DNA of 64,000 nt, from contig NC_008577.1 of assembly GCF_000203935.1 (NCBI RefSeq), positions 3,162,001 through 3,226,000 of the forward strand. Reading direction: 5' to 3'. Below are positions 56,902-64,000 of the stretch, one piece after another (the stretch's first letter is position 1; each line of letters begins with the position of its first letter). Below the pieces are notes generated by a model. It did no database searches and was not told the origin of the DNA. It saw only the letters and a list, made by a program, of their open reading frames with translations. The DNA is from Shewanella sp. ANA-3 (GTDB taxonomy: Bacteria; Pseudomonadota; Gammaproteobacteria; Enterobacterales; Shewanellaceae). The position numbers and the translations under genes are program-made.

Positions 56902-57576
56902 ATGCCGACGCATTCCCCATCCCAACTGGGACCTAACCCGAATGACAAATCCCCCTTAAAAGGATTCCCTCAGGTGGGTTTTCTGAAGAACTTTATTAGC
57001 CGCGACAACATTATCGTCGGCGATTACACCTATTACGACGACCCAGCAGGGCCAGAGCGTTTCGAGTCAAACGTGCTTTATCACTTTGACTTTATTGGCG
57101 ATAAGCTGATTATCGGTAAATTTTGTGCCATTGCACGGGACGTTAAATTCATTATGAATGGCGCCAATCACCAAGTATCGGGCTTTTCCACTTATCCCTT
57201 TTACATCTTCGGCAATGGCTGGGAGAAGGCAACACCTAAGCCCGAGGATTTACCCTTTAAGGGCGACACCCGCATTGGCCATGATGTGTGGATAGGTTAT
57301 AACGCCACCATTATGCCCGGCGTCAACGTCGGCCACGGCGCCATTATCGCCAGCCAAGCCGTAGTCACTAAGGATGTGCCACCCTATGCCATCGTCGGCG
57401 GTAACCCCGCGACTGTGATTAAATTGCGATTTGATCCCGAGGTAATAGACACATTACTCGCCATTGCGTGGTGGGACTGGCCAATTGAGAAAATCAGCGA
57501 GCATTTACCTGCCATTGTGGGCGCCGATCTTAGCCAATTAGCCCGCTTGGCCGATGGGATACACACGCGGCCCTAA
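56902..57576 (+). CDS. Vat/CatB-type hexapeptide acyltransferase
   Basis: 224 aa of the xenobiotic acetyltransferase family (streptogramin/chloramphenicol acetyltransferase type B). It has a left-handed beta-helix of hexapeptide repeats ([43 protein letters not shown]). Active-site His90 lies in [14 protein letters not shown]. Substrate unknown; an acetyltransferase for antibiotics is possible but not shown. AGGGAGG precedes the ATG. Confidence 0.88.
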   Translation: MPTHSPSQLGPNPNDKSPLKGFPQVGFLKNFISRDNIIVGDYTYYDDPAGPERFESNVLYHFDFIGDKLIIGKFCAIARDVKFIMNGANHQVSGFSTYPFYIFGNGWEKATPKPEDLPFKGDTRIGHDVWIGYNATIMPGVNVGHGAIIASQAVVTKDVPPYAIVGGNPATVIKLRFDPEVIDTLLAIAWWDWPIEKISEHLPAIVGADLSQLARLADGIHTRP

Positions 57577-57745
57577 GCGTTGGCGGCAGAAAACAACGCA
57601 CAGAACTTCCCCAAAAACACGGCAAAGCGCAATTTTGTACAAAAGTGTCGAGGCGTTCTGGGTTACTATCTGGCAAAACAAGCGTTAAACGCCTTGGTCT
57701 TGATAAACCAACTTGCCCATTCATCCAGTCGATAAAGGAGGCCGA

Positions 57746-58582
57746 ATGAACACTGAACATGCGGCCTACCACATCGCCAATGAACTGGGCGGCCTTGAGC
57801 TACTTAATGCTCACTACCATAAGCAAAATTTTAGTCGCCATACCCACGAAGGTTACACGGTTGGCGTGATTGAAACGGGCGCTCAGCGTTTTTATCGCAC
57901 CGGTGGCAACCATGTGGCGCCAAAGCACAGTATTATTCTTGTCAATGCCGACGAAGTACATAATGGCTGTAGCGCCACCGAGGACGGCTGGTCCTATCGA
58001 GCCATGTATCCCGTCCCCGCCCAATTTGCCAATATTACCCAAGAGTTCACTTCAACTCGCGGCGCGCCCTATTTCCCACAACCCGTAGTGCAGGATCCCG
58101 AGCTTGCCGAATTGCTGCGCCTCACCTTTAGCACCTTAGATACCTCGGACAATCGGTTACTGCGTGAAAGTCTGGTCTATTCGAGCCTGACGCAACTTAT
58201 GGCGCGCCATGGCCGAAATTATCCTTGTGAACACTTGGGGGCAAACGCTAAACCCGCATTAGCCTTGGTGAAATCCTTTATTGACGATCATCCCGCGGCC
58301 GATATCTCCCTCGAAGAGTTGGCCACACTCGCGGGATTAAGCCCCTATTATTTGCTCAGACAGTTTCAACGTTGTTATGGTCTGCCGCCCCACGCCTATC
58401 AAACTCAGGCCAGAGTCAGACTGGCAAAACAGAAAATCGGCCAAGGGATTAAGCTGCTGGATGTTGCCATGGAATGCGGCTTTCATGATCAAAGTCATTT
58501 AAACCGCCATTTTAAAAAGACTGTCGGACTCACTCCAGGGCAATTTGCCAAGGGGATTGGCCGCAATATTATCCAAGCTTAA
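57746..58582 (+). CDS. AraC-family transcription regulator
   Basis: 278 aa. The start at 57746 follows AAAGGAGG; an extension to 57713 is not supported. N-terminal cupin sensor (HYHKQNFSRHTHEGYTVGVIE) and a C-terminal double HTH (DISLEELATLAGLSPYYLLRQFQR, then LLDVAMECGFHDQSHLNRHFKK). It is immediately upstream of azlCD on the same strand, a common arrangement, so it probably controls that exporter. Confidence 0.88.
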   Translation: MNTEHAAYHIANELGGLELLNAHYHKQNFSRHTHEGYTVGVIETGAQRFYRTGGNHVAPKHSIILVNADEVHNGCSATEDGWSYRAMYPVPAQFANITQEFTSTRGAPYFPQPVVQDPELAELLRLTFSTLDTSDNRLLRESLVYSSLTQLMARHGRNYPCEHLGANAKPALALVKSFIDDHPAADISLEELATLAGLSPYYLLRQFQRCYGLPPHAYQTQARVRLAKQKIGQGIKLLDVAMECGFHDQSHLNRHFKKTVGLTPGQFAKGIGRNIIQA

Positions 58583-58648
58583 ACCCTGATTTTACGTTAG
58601 CCTTAACCCCTTATATTCTTTTTATCCCAGCCGTAGTGAGGAGTCAGA

Positions 58649-59416
58649 GTGTCAGAGCCGTATATTGTCCACACCCATTCATCCAGTAAGACCAAGGCGT
58701 TTTTCAAAGGCACACTCGCCATGTTGCCACTCACTATTGCCGTGGTGCCTTGGGGGATCCTCGCAGGCTCGTTCGCGATTGAGGTCGGACTGACACCAAT
58801 AGAAAGTCAGGCCATGTCGGCGATTATTTTTGCGGGCGCCGCACAATTGGTCGCGCTTGGTATGGTTAAAGCGGGGATTGGTCTGTGGAGCATTTTAATC
58901 ACGACTTTGCTGATCACTTCACGTCACTTGCTGTACGCCATGGCGATGCGCAGCCAAATCAGCCCCTTACCACTAAAATGGCGCCTCACTCTGGGCTTTT
59001 TATTGACCGATGAACTCTTTGCCATCGCCAACCAAGGCAAGCTGCATAAGTTCGATCCTTGGTACGCGCTGGGCGGAGGTCTGAGTTTTTACCTCGGCTG
59101 GAACCTCGCCACCCTGCTCGGCATTATTGCCGGCAATGCTATCGATAACTTGGGCGAATTAGGACTCGACTTTGCCATTGCCGCGACTTTTATTGCCCTC
59201 GTAGTCCCCACAGTGAAAAAGCCGTCCATCTTAGTCTGTGTGCTGGTTTCGCTCACCTTAGCTGTGGTATGCGCCGTACTGGATATTCAGGCGGGACTGT
59301 TAATTGCCGCCCTCTCGGGAATGAGCGCTGGCGTGCTCTATGCCAAAGTCACGGGTGAAGATAAGCCAGCCCCCAAAACCGACACGACTGCCACCCAAGC
59401 TGAGGAAACACTATGA
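58649..59416 (+). CDS. azlC: AzlC, branched-chain amino acid exporter large subunit
   Basis: 255-aa inner-membrane protein with GTG start behind GAGGAG. AzlC-family text: GILAGSFAIEVGL, ESQAMSAIIFAGAAQL, ITSRHLLYAMAM. Several membrane helices are visible. It works with the small AzlD subunit, which overlaps by 4 bases (ATGA). In Bacillus the pair exports leucine analogues. Confidence 0.9.
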   Translation: MSEPYIVHTHSSSKTKAFFKGTLAMLPLTIAVVPWGILAGSFAIEVGLTPIESQAMSAIIFAGAAQLVALGMVKAGIGLWSILITTLLITSRHLLYAMAMRSQISPLPLKWRLTLGFLLTDELFAIANQGKLHKFDPWYALGGGLSFYLGWNLATLLGIIAGNAIDNLGELGLDFAIAATFIALVVPTVKKPSILVCVLVSLTLAVVCAVLDIQAGLLIAALSGMSAGVLYAKVTGEDKPAPKTDTTATQAEETL

Positions 59417-59715
59417 TCTGGTTAATGATTTTTTCAATGGCGGCAGTGGTGTTTATCAGTCGGCATTTACTGCTCGAACCCAAACTGCCGCTAAGGCTGA
59501 GTAAAAACACTCAGACCTTTTTGAGTTATTCGGCGCCCGCCGTACTCACGGCCATCTTTGCACCAATCGTATTTGTGCAGGAGGGAAAACTCGATTTAAG
59601 CTTAGATAACAGCTACTTGATATGCGCTGTGGTCGCAACGGTATTAGCATTTGTCACGCGTAATACCCTATTAACCACAGTGCTGAGCATGGGGCTTTTC
59701 TTTGCTATTCATTAA
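59413..59715 (+). CDS. azlD: AzlD, branched-chain amino acid exporter small subunit
   Basis: 100-aa protein with three to four hydrophobic helices of the AzlD family. It overlaps azlC by 4 bases (ATGA), so translation is coupled. Its 3' end overlaps the converging MFS gene by 11 bases. Confidence 0.85.
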   Translation: MIWLMIFSMAAVVFISRHLLLEPKLPLRLSKNTQTFLSYSAPAVLTAIFAPIVFVQEGKLDLSLDNSYLICAVVATVLAFVTRNTLLTTVLSMGLFFAIH

Positions 59716-61063
59716 CCATCGCAATGCTTGAGGCCACTTTGGCCGTTAGCTTATGGCCCCAAATGGCGTAGTAAAAAATTAAGCCGTAACAAGGTAATAG
59801 TAAGAAGTACGCCATTTGGCTGTCACCTTGACTATGGGCGATGTAGCCATAGAGCAGTGGCAGAATCGCACCGCCCGCAATTCCCATGATCAGTAACGCC
59901 GATGCGGTGGCTGTTAAGCGCCCGAGCCCTTCAAGGGCTAATGGCCACACCGCAGGCCATACCAAGGCGTTTGCTAACCCAAGTAGGGCTAAGTAAAGCA
60001 CGGGATCGGGCACGGGTAACACGCCTAACCAACCGAGTAACAGCTCAGACAAAGCTTGGCTTTGACTGTCGCTGAGCAAGACCCCGAGGGTAAATAACAA
60101 GCCCGCGATAGCCGAGCCCACTAATGCTGTTTGCTGGCTGATCCATCTTGGGATCAGCAGGATTCCGAGCACATAGCCCAGTACCATAAATCCCATGGTG
60201 TAGGAGGTCATCATGCCAAAGTGCGCAACCCCCAGTCCCTGACTGAATAGTCCTATGCTATCACCAGCAATCACCTCGGCGCCCACATAACAGAAGAGTG
60301 TCAGTGCCCCTAAGATCACCTGCGGATATTGTAGAATAGCCTTCCAATCGGTTTGAGTACGCTCGACTCGCTCTCCTAATTCGGGCTCTGGCAGCGGTGA
60401 AAACCACACAAAGGCCATCAACCCCAAAAGTACAAGCATCATCATTAAATAGGGGTGTACTAAACGATTGGCTAATTCCGTTAACGCCAATTGGCGCTGC
60501 GCCTCGGACAGGCTGGCCAATGCCGTTTCACTGTAAGGTTCCATGCCCGTTAAAATCCAGGCCGTGAAGATGATTGGCACAATAAAGCCCGCGCCCTTAT
60601 TCACTATCCCCATTAAACTTATCCGCATTGCCGCACTTTCCCGTGGGCCAATACAGACAATGTAAGGATTGGCCGCCGTTTGCAGCAAGGTTAAGCCTGT
60701 GCCCAACACAAATAACGCCAAGAGGAAGGTCGCAAAATGGCCGACCAAAGCCGCCACAATAAACAAGCCCGCGCCAGCCGCCATAATCCCTAAACCTAAG
60801 GTCATGCCCATCTTATAGCCAAGACGCGTGAGGATGGATGAAGTTGGCAGCGCCATCACAAAATAAGCAATGTAAAACACAAAGGTGACTAAATAGGCTT
60901 CAAACTCATTCAACTGACAGGCGATTTTTAAAAATGGGATCAAGGCACCATTGAGCCAAGTCACAAAGCCAAACACAAAAAATAAAATCCCTATCAATAA
61001 CATAGGAATAAAACTGCCCTGCGGCGAGGCCGTGGCTTGGGTACTGTCGGACGTGAATTTCAT
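59705..61063 (-). CDS. agaP: MFS sugar permease, probable N-acetylgalactosamine transporter (AgaP)
   Basis: 452-aa inner-membrane MFS protein of the FucP/NagP type with about 12 helices: FGFVTWLNGALIPFLKIACQL, then LPTSSILTRLGYKMGM. The NagP group takes up N-acetylhexosamines without a PTS. Its neighbours point to N-acetylgalactosamine rather than N-acetylglucosamine, though NagP cannot be excluded. It lies 121 bases downstream of agaA and probably in the same operon. Confidence 0.8.
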   Translation of the reverse strand: MKFTSDSTQATASPQGSFIPMLLIGILFFVFGFVTWLNGALIPFLKIACQLNEFEAYLVTFVFYIAYFVMALPTSSILTRLGYKMGMTLGLGIMAAGAGLFIVAALVGHFATFLLALFVLGTGLTLLQTAANPYIVCIGPRESAAMRISLMGIVNKGAGFIVPIIFTAWILTGMEPYSETALASLSEAQRQLALTELANRLVHPYLMMMLVLLGLMAFVWFSPLPEPELGERVERTQTDWKAILQYPQVILGALTLFCYVGAEVIAGDSIGLFSQGLGVAHFGMMTSYTMGFMVLGYVLGILLIPRWISQQTALVGSAIAGLLFTLGVLLSDSQSQALSELLLGWLGVLPVPDPVLYLALLGLANALVWPAVWPLALEGLGRLTATASALLIMGIAGGAILPLLYGYIAHSQGDSQMAYFLLLPCYGLIFYYAIWGHKLTAKVASSIAMVNE

Positions 61064-61184
61064 CGTTTCACCTTTTGTTATTAGTTTATTGTTATTTTGC
61101 TTGTTGAATGGGCCATGGGTTGAGTACTTAGCTCACCCAAATAAATGCCGCTTTAGTTATTGTTTTAATTGATATATCGATAAC

Positions 61185-62369
61185 TTATGCAAACCGTGCC
61201 TGCTCGGCTTGATACAACAACTCCCCTGCAATCCAGACAGCTAAAACTCTCTGGTCATCATCCAGCCAGACCCAATCAGCCTGTTTACCTTCGGCAATAT
61301 CCCCCAATTGCGGCCGCTGAATAAACTCGGCTGGCGTGCGTGTCGCCATCTGTACTGCGTTGCTAAGGCCAAGATTGAGTTCGGTGGCGGCATAACGCAC
61401 CGCGCTTGCCATATCCAGCACAGAGCCCGCTAAAGAGCCATGCTGATCCCTAAGCGTCATCCCTTCGCGTACCACTTTGCCATCGAAGAATTGAAATTCC
61501 GTTTGATCGCTCCCTAAGGGCGACATGGCATCGGTGACTAACATCAGGTGCTCAGTTCCCTTTGCTCGCCACGCCGCCAATGCCGAGATGGGATGCACAT
61601 GTTGACCATCGAGAATAATCCCGCAGTAGGTGTTTTCACTGGCAAATGCCGCGCCCACCATGCCCGGCTCGCGGGACGTCAATGCAGACATGCCGTTGTA
61701 GAGGTGGGTAAAACCCGATGCGCCGGCCTCAATGGCCTTAAGGACTGTCTCACCGTCGGCATTCGAATGCCCAAGGCTGATAATGGCACCGGAGGCCACG
61801 AGGCGTTTGATTTGTTCTGGAGTGACAGATTCTGGCGCTAGAGTGATAAGCCTGACGCCGAGATCTTGCCTTAAGTACAGCAGCCACTCGCGTTCAGTGA
61901 TGCCGCGTAAATGTGCGGGAGGGTGACAGCCGCGTTTTGCTACCGACAAATGCGGGCCTTCAAAATGAATTCCGATAATCCCGGGAACTTGGCAATCTAT
62001 CGCCTCAGCCACCGCATCGGCCGCAGCCTGCATCACCTCAATATCGTCGGTGATCACCGTAGGTAGCATGGCCGTGGTGCCAAACTGGCGATGGGCCTGC
62101 ATCATCAACCTTAAGGTTTCCAACGTCGGTACATGATTGAACATCAGGCCCCCACCGCCATTGACTTGCGTATCGATAAATCCCGCCACCAGCGTGCCAG
62201 AGGTCAATCGGTAGTGTGGTTTATCCGCTGTCCACTCTGCCGATATTGTGGATTTAAGGCCGCAAATAATGCCATCCGACACCTCAATCGCGCAGTGCTC
62301 TGTGAGATTGCCTTGAGTTAGCACCTTAGCGCCGTCGGCTATCAGCATAAAATCCGTATTAGGCTTCAT
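61185..62369 (-). CDS. agaA: N-acetylhexosamine-6-phosphate deacetylase (AgaA-type)
   Basis: 394-aa amidohydrolase of the NagA family that deacetylates the sugar 6-phosphate. FIDTQVNGGGG at 64-74, metal ligand Glu137 (HFEGPHLS), GHSNADG and VTDAMSPLG are all present. In Shewanella, the GalNAc-linked AgaA is described as a diverged NagA; the neighbouring AgaS-type gene favours that reading. The start at 62369 has GGGGAT upstream and overlaps agaK by 11 bases. Confidence 0.87.
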   Translation of the reverse strand: MKPNTDFMLIADGAKVLTQGNLTEHCAIEVSDGIICGLKSTISAEWTADKPHYRLTSGTLVAGFIDTQVNGGGGLMFNHVPTLETLRLMMQAHRQFGTTAMLPTVITDDIEVMQAAADAVAEAIDCQVPGIIGIHFEGPHLSVAKRGCHPPAHLRGITEREWLLYLRQDLGVRLITLAPESVTPEQIKRLVASGAIISLGHSNADGETVLKAIEAGASGFTHLYNGMSALTSREPGMVGAAFASENTYCGIILDGQHVHPISALAAWRAKGTEHLMLVTDAMSPLGSDQTEFQFFDGKVVREGMTLRDQHGSLAGSVLDMASAVRYAATELNLGLSNAVQMATRTPAEFIQRPQLGDIAEGKQADWVWLDDDQRVLAVWIAGELLYQAEQARFA

Positions 62370-63285
62370 AGCTTATCCCCGCATCGAGCCCGTGACCGAG
62401 CAAAGCCGCGCCGCGCACGCCACTGGCCGAACCAAAGTCGGCCAATTTAAATTGCGGCAACGTCACGCCATCAAAAAGATGGGCCTTGGTCGCTTGGGGT
62501 AAGGCAGCGAGAATTTCCTCCACCTCGGATAATCCGCCGCCCAACACGATAATATCTGGGTCCATCGCCAGCACTAATGAAGCCATTAAGCTGCCGAGAA
62601 TATCCATATAAGTATCAAAGGTTTTGATGGCGAGCGGGTCGTTGCACCGAAGTGCATTCAGCCATGCAAAGGTATCGGCCGTTTGCCCCGCGATATCTTG
62701 GTAGAGTCTGCCAAGTCCAGTGCCTGACACATAGGTTTCGGCGCAGCCCTCAAGCCCGCAGCCACAGACATAGAGCGGCAGTTGATGTCGACAGGCAACA
62801 TTGGCGCTCACGCCTTGATGACCAAACTCTCCGGCGAGTCGGTTTGCACCAAGATACAACTTGCCATCGATACATAACCCCCCGCCAGTGCCCGTGCCGA
62901 GAATCATCCCCAGTACGCGGGAGTAGCCCCTGCCTACTCCGAGTACCGCTTCGGAGAGGGCAAAACAGCGGCAATCATTACCGATTGCCACGGTCCGATT
63001 GAGCAACTGAGCAAGATCATGGGCAACACGGCGTTGATTAAGGCAAGGCACATTACTCGAAATCACAGTCCCGTCGGCTTTCACCACCCCGGGGAGCGCA
63101 ATCCCAACGGTACCGCGCTCACCACATTGCTGATCCGCCTTTTCGATTTGCTCGGCCAGCGTTGCCATAAAGGCACTGTAGTCCTGCCCAGGAGTACTTA
63201 AACGCCACTTATCCTGTAGCGCTAATTGAGTATCAAAAATCGCTAACTCAATCTTTGTTCCACCTATATCTAAACCGTAATACAT
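62359..63285 (-). CDS. agaK: ROK-family N-acetylhexosamine kinase (AgaK-type)
   Basis: 308-aa sugar kinase. Phosphate motif DIGGTK at 6-11, catalytic Asp104 in GND, GEFGH at 153-157, and the ROK zinc cluster Cys174/Cys176/Cys181 (CGCGLEGC). Phosphorylates the imported sugar at C6. It overlaps agaA by 11 bases and follows agaS by 20. GlcNAc kinase (NagK) is the alternative. Confidence 0.87.
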   Translation of the reverse strand: MYYGLDIGGTKIELAIFDTQLALQDKWRLSTPGQDYSAFMATLAEQIEKADQQCGERGTVGIALPGVVKADGTVISSNVPCLNQRRVAHDLAQLLNRTVAIGNDCRCFALSEAVLGVGRGYSRVLGMILGTGTGGGLCIDGKLYLGANRLAGEFGHQGVSANVACRHQLPLYVCGCGLEGCAETYVSGTGLGRLYQDIAGQTADTFAWLNALRCNDPLAIKTFDTYMDILGSLMASLVLAMDPDIIVLGGGLSEVEEILAALPQATKAHLFDGVTLPQFKLADFGSASGVRGAALLGHGLDAGISYEA

Positions 63286-63305
63286 GCCCTTGCCCTTATT
63301 TATAT

Positions 63306-64000
63306 TTATTTTACAAAGGGATATACATTGACACCCTGCACAACTCGATTAACTTGCCCCGTAGGACAAGGATTATCTGGCGATACTTTAAGTTGAATCG
63401 CTTTATAGATGGCTAGGATTTGACACCACAAAATAAAGGGTAATCCCAACCAGACTTCGTTAAGGCCACTGCTGCCAGTTAACAGTTCTTCGGAGAGCGT
63501 CAAGACAGATAATGCTTGATTATCTCGCTTAAGCTCTTGAATTAAATCGTTATCATATTGACGAGTATAGGGATCCGACGACATCATCACTAGCACTTGC
63601 GTATGACTATCGACTAAAGATTTTGGCCCGTGGCGAAACCCGAGCGGGCTCTCAAAGGCACTCACCACTTGCCCAGCGGTGAGTTCAAGGTACTTAAGCG
63701 CCGCCTCTTGGGCGATGGCCTTAAGTGGCCCGCCACCGAGGAAAACCACCCGCTTGCTGGGCTGCTCGGATTGCAGACGGATGTCAGCTAACCGCTCAGT
63801 TAAGATGTGCTCGGCCATCTCGATGCATTGCATCAATGCCTGAGAGTTTGGCGCAAAAATCAGTAATGTCGCCAAGTACATACAGGTAAAGCTGCTGGTC
63901 ATGGCAAAACTCACGTCGTGGGTTTCATCGGGCAACTTATACAAGTAGCAGTGGGATTTGTCGGCGCAATAGTTGGCGAGCTTTCCCTGACCATTACAGG
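63306..64000 (-). CDS. agaS: AgaS-type galactosamine-6-phosphate deaminase/isomerase (5' truncated by window)
   Basis: Last 231 residues of a SIS-domain protein; the reading frame stays open to the window edge and the start lies beyond it. The text ESPLGFRHGPKS and DNPCPTGQVNRVVQGV matches AgaS, not the NagB-II glucosamine deaminase, which ends its SIS domain differently. It would convert galactosamine-6-phosphate to a tagatose-6-phosphate with loss of ammonia. First visible gene of the cluster agaS-agaK-agaA-agaP. Confidence 0.82.
   Translation of the reverse strand, partial: CNGQGKLANYCADKSHCYLYKLPDETHDVSFAMTSSFTCMYLATLLIFAPNSQALMQCIEMAEHILTERLADIRLQSEQPSKRVVFLGGGPLKAIAQEAALKYLELTAGQVVSAFESPLGFRHGPKSLVDSHTQVLVMMSSDPYTRQYDNDLIQELKRDNQALSVLTLSEELLTGSSGLNEVWLGLPFILWCQILAIYKAIQLKVSPDNPCPTGQVNRVVQGVNVYPFVK

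Noticed and set aside
62359..63285. NagK/NagA naming of the kinase and deacetylase
   Set aside because: Not excluded, but the AgaS-type gene in the same operon makes the GalNAc reading more likely.

Overview
The window is chromosomal DNA from a dissimilatory metal-reducing gammaproteobacterium, almost certainly Shewanella of the MR-1/MR-4/MR-7/ANA-3 group. The decisive evidence is a complete mtrDEF-omcA-mtrCAB cluster (28.3-41.2 kb) beside feoAB, in the order I recall for Shewanella. The sap operon, the tig-clpPX-lon-hupB-ppiD block and Shewanella-type sugar genes agree.

Layout. 0-8 kb (+): pspF, the sapABCDF peptide transporter, enoyl-ACP reductase fabV and a Mop/TOBE molybdate-binding protein. 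8-17 kb (-): the protein quality-control block, transcribed tig, clpP, clpX, lon, hupB, ppiD. 17.1-17.5 kb (-): tRNA-Pro(TGG), tRNA-Arg(TCT), tRNA-His(GTG). 17.7-25.2 kb: housekeeping genes folD, cysS, ppiB, lpxH, miaE, a Yip1-family membrane protein and glnS. 25.3-27.9 kb (-): ferrous iron transporter feoAB. 28.3-41.2 kb (+): the extracellular electron transfer cluster. It encodes five ten-haem cytochromes (50 CXXCH sites in total), two haem-free outer-membrane barrels and three surface lipoproteins. 41.5-51.9 kb: a membrane protein coupled to a uracil-DNA-glycosylase-like protein, a secreted M4 metallopeptidase, a CdaR/SdaR regulator, a periplasmic catalase-like protein, a GntP-type permease with glycerate kinase, and a PLP-dependent PanP-like decarboxylase.

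51.9-54.0 kb is the one accessory-looking stretch. It is AT-rich and holds a BRCT protein with duplicated acidic repeats, a 47-codon ORF, a repeat-like segment, and a chain of perfect hairpins between two copies of an 82-bp direct repeat. 54.0-59.7 kb (+) holds small stress/accessory genes: NTF2-like, membrane protein, SDR, AraC-MGMT fusion, hexapeptide acetyltransferase, AraC regulator and azlCD. 59.7-64 kb (-) is a sugar cluster that I read as N-acetylgalactosamine (aga) catabolism, running off the right edge.

Electron flow in the central cluster: MtrA (or MtrD) carries electrons from the periplasm through the MtrB (MtrE) barrel to the surface MtrC (MtrF). OmcA is an additional terminal reductase. 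feoAB next door would take up Fe(II), the product of ferric oxide reduction. Candidate CRP sites lie upstream of mtrD and omcA, and there are terminators after omcA and mtrB.

Most genes here belong to known families. The observations most worth follow-up are: the structured repeat element at 53.4-53.9 kb, the BRCT/duplicated-repeat protein, the MtrF-like short MtrC, an arginine replacing the Walker A lysine in SapD, a 36-bp palindrome before the glycerate genes, and a 25-codon ORF between mtrF and omcA. All statements about other strains come from memory; no database was searched.
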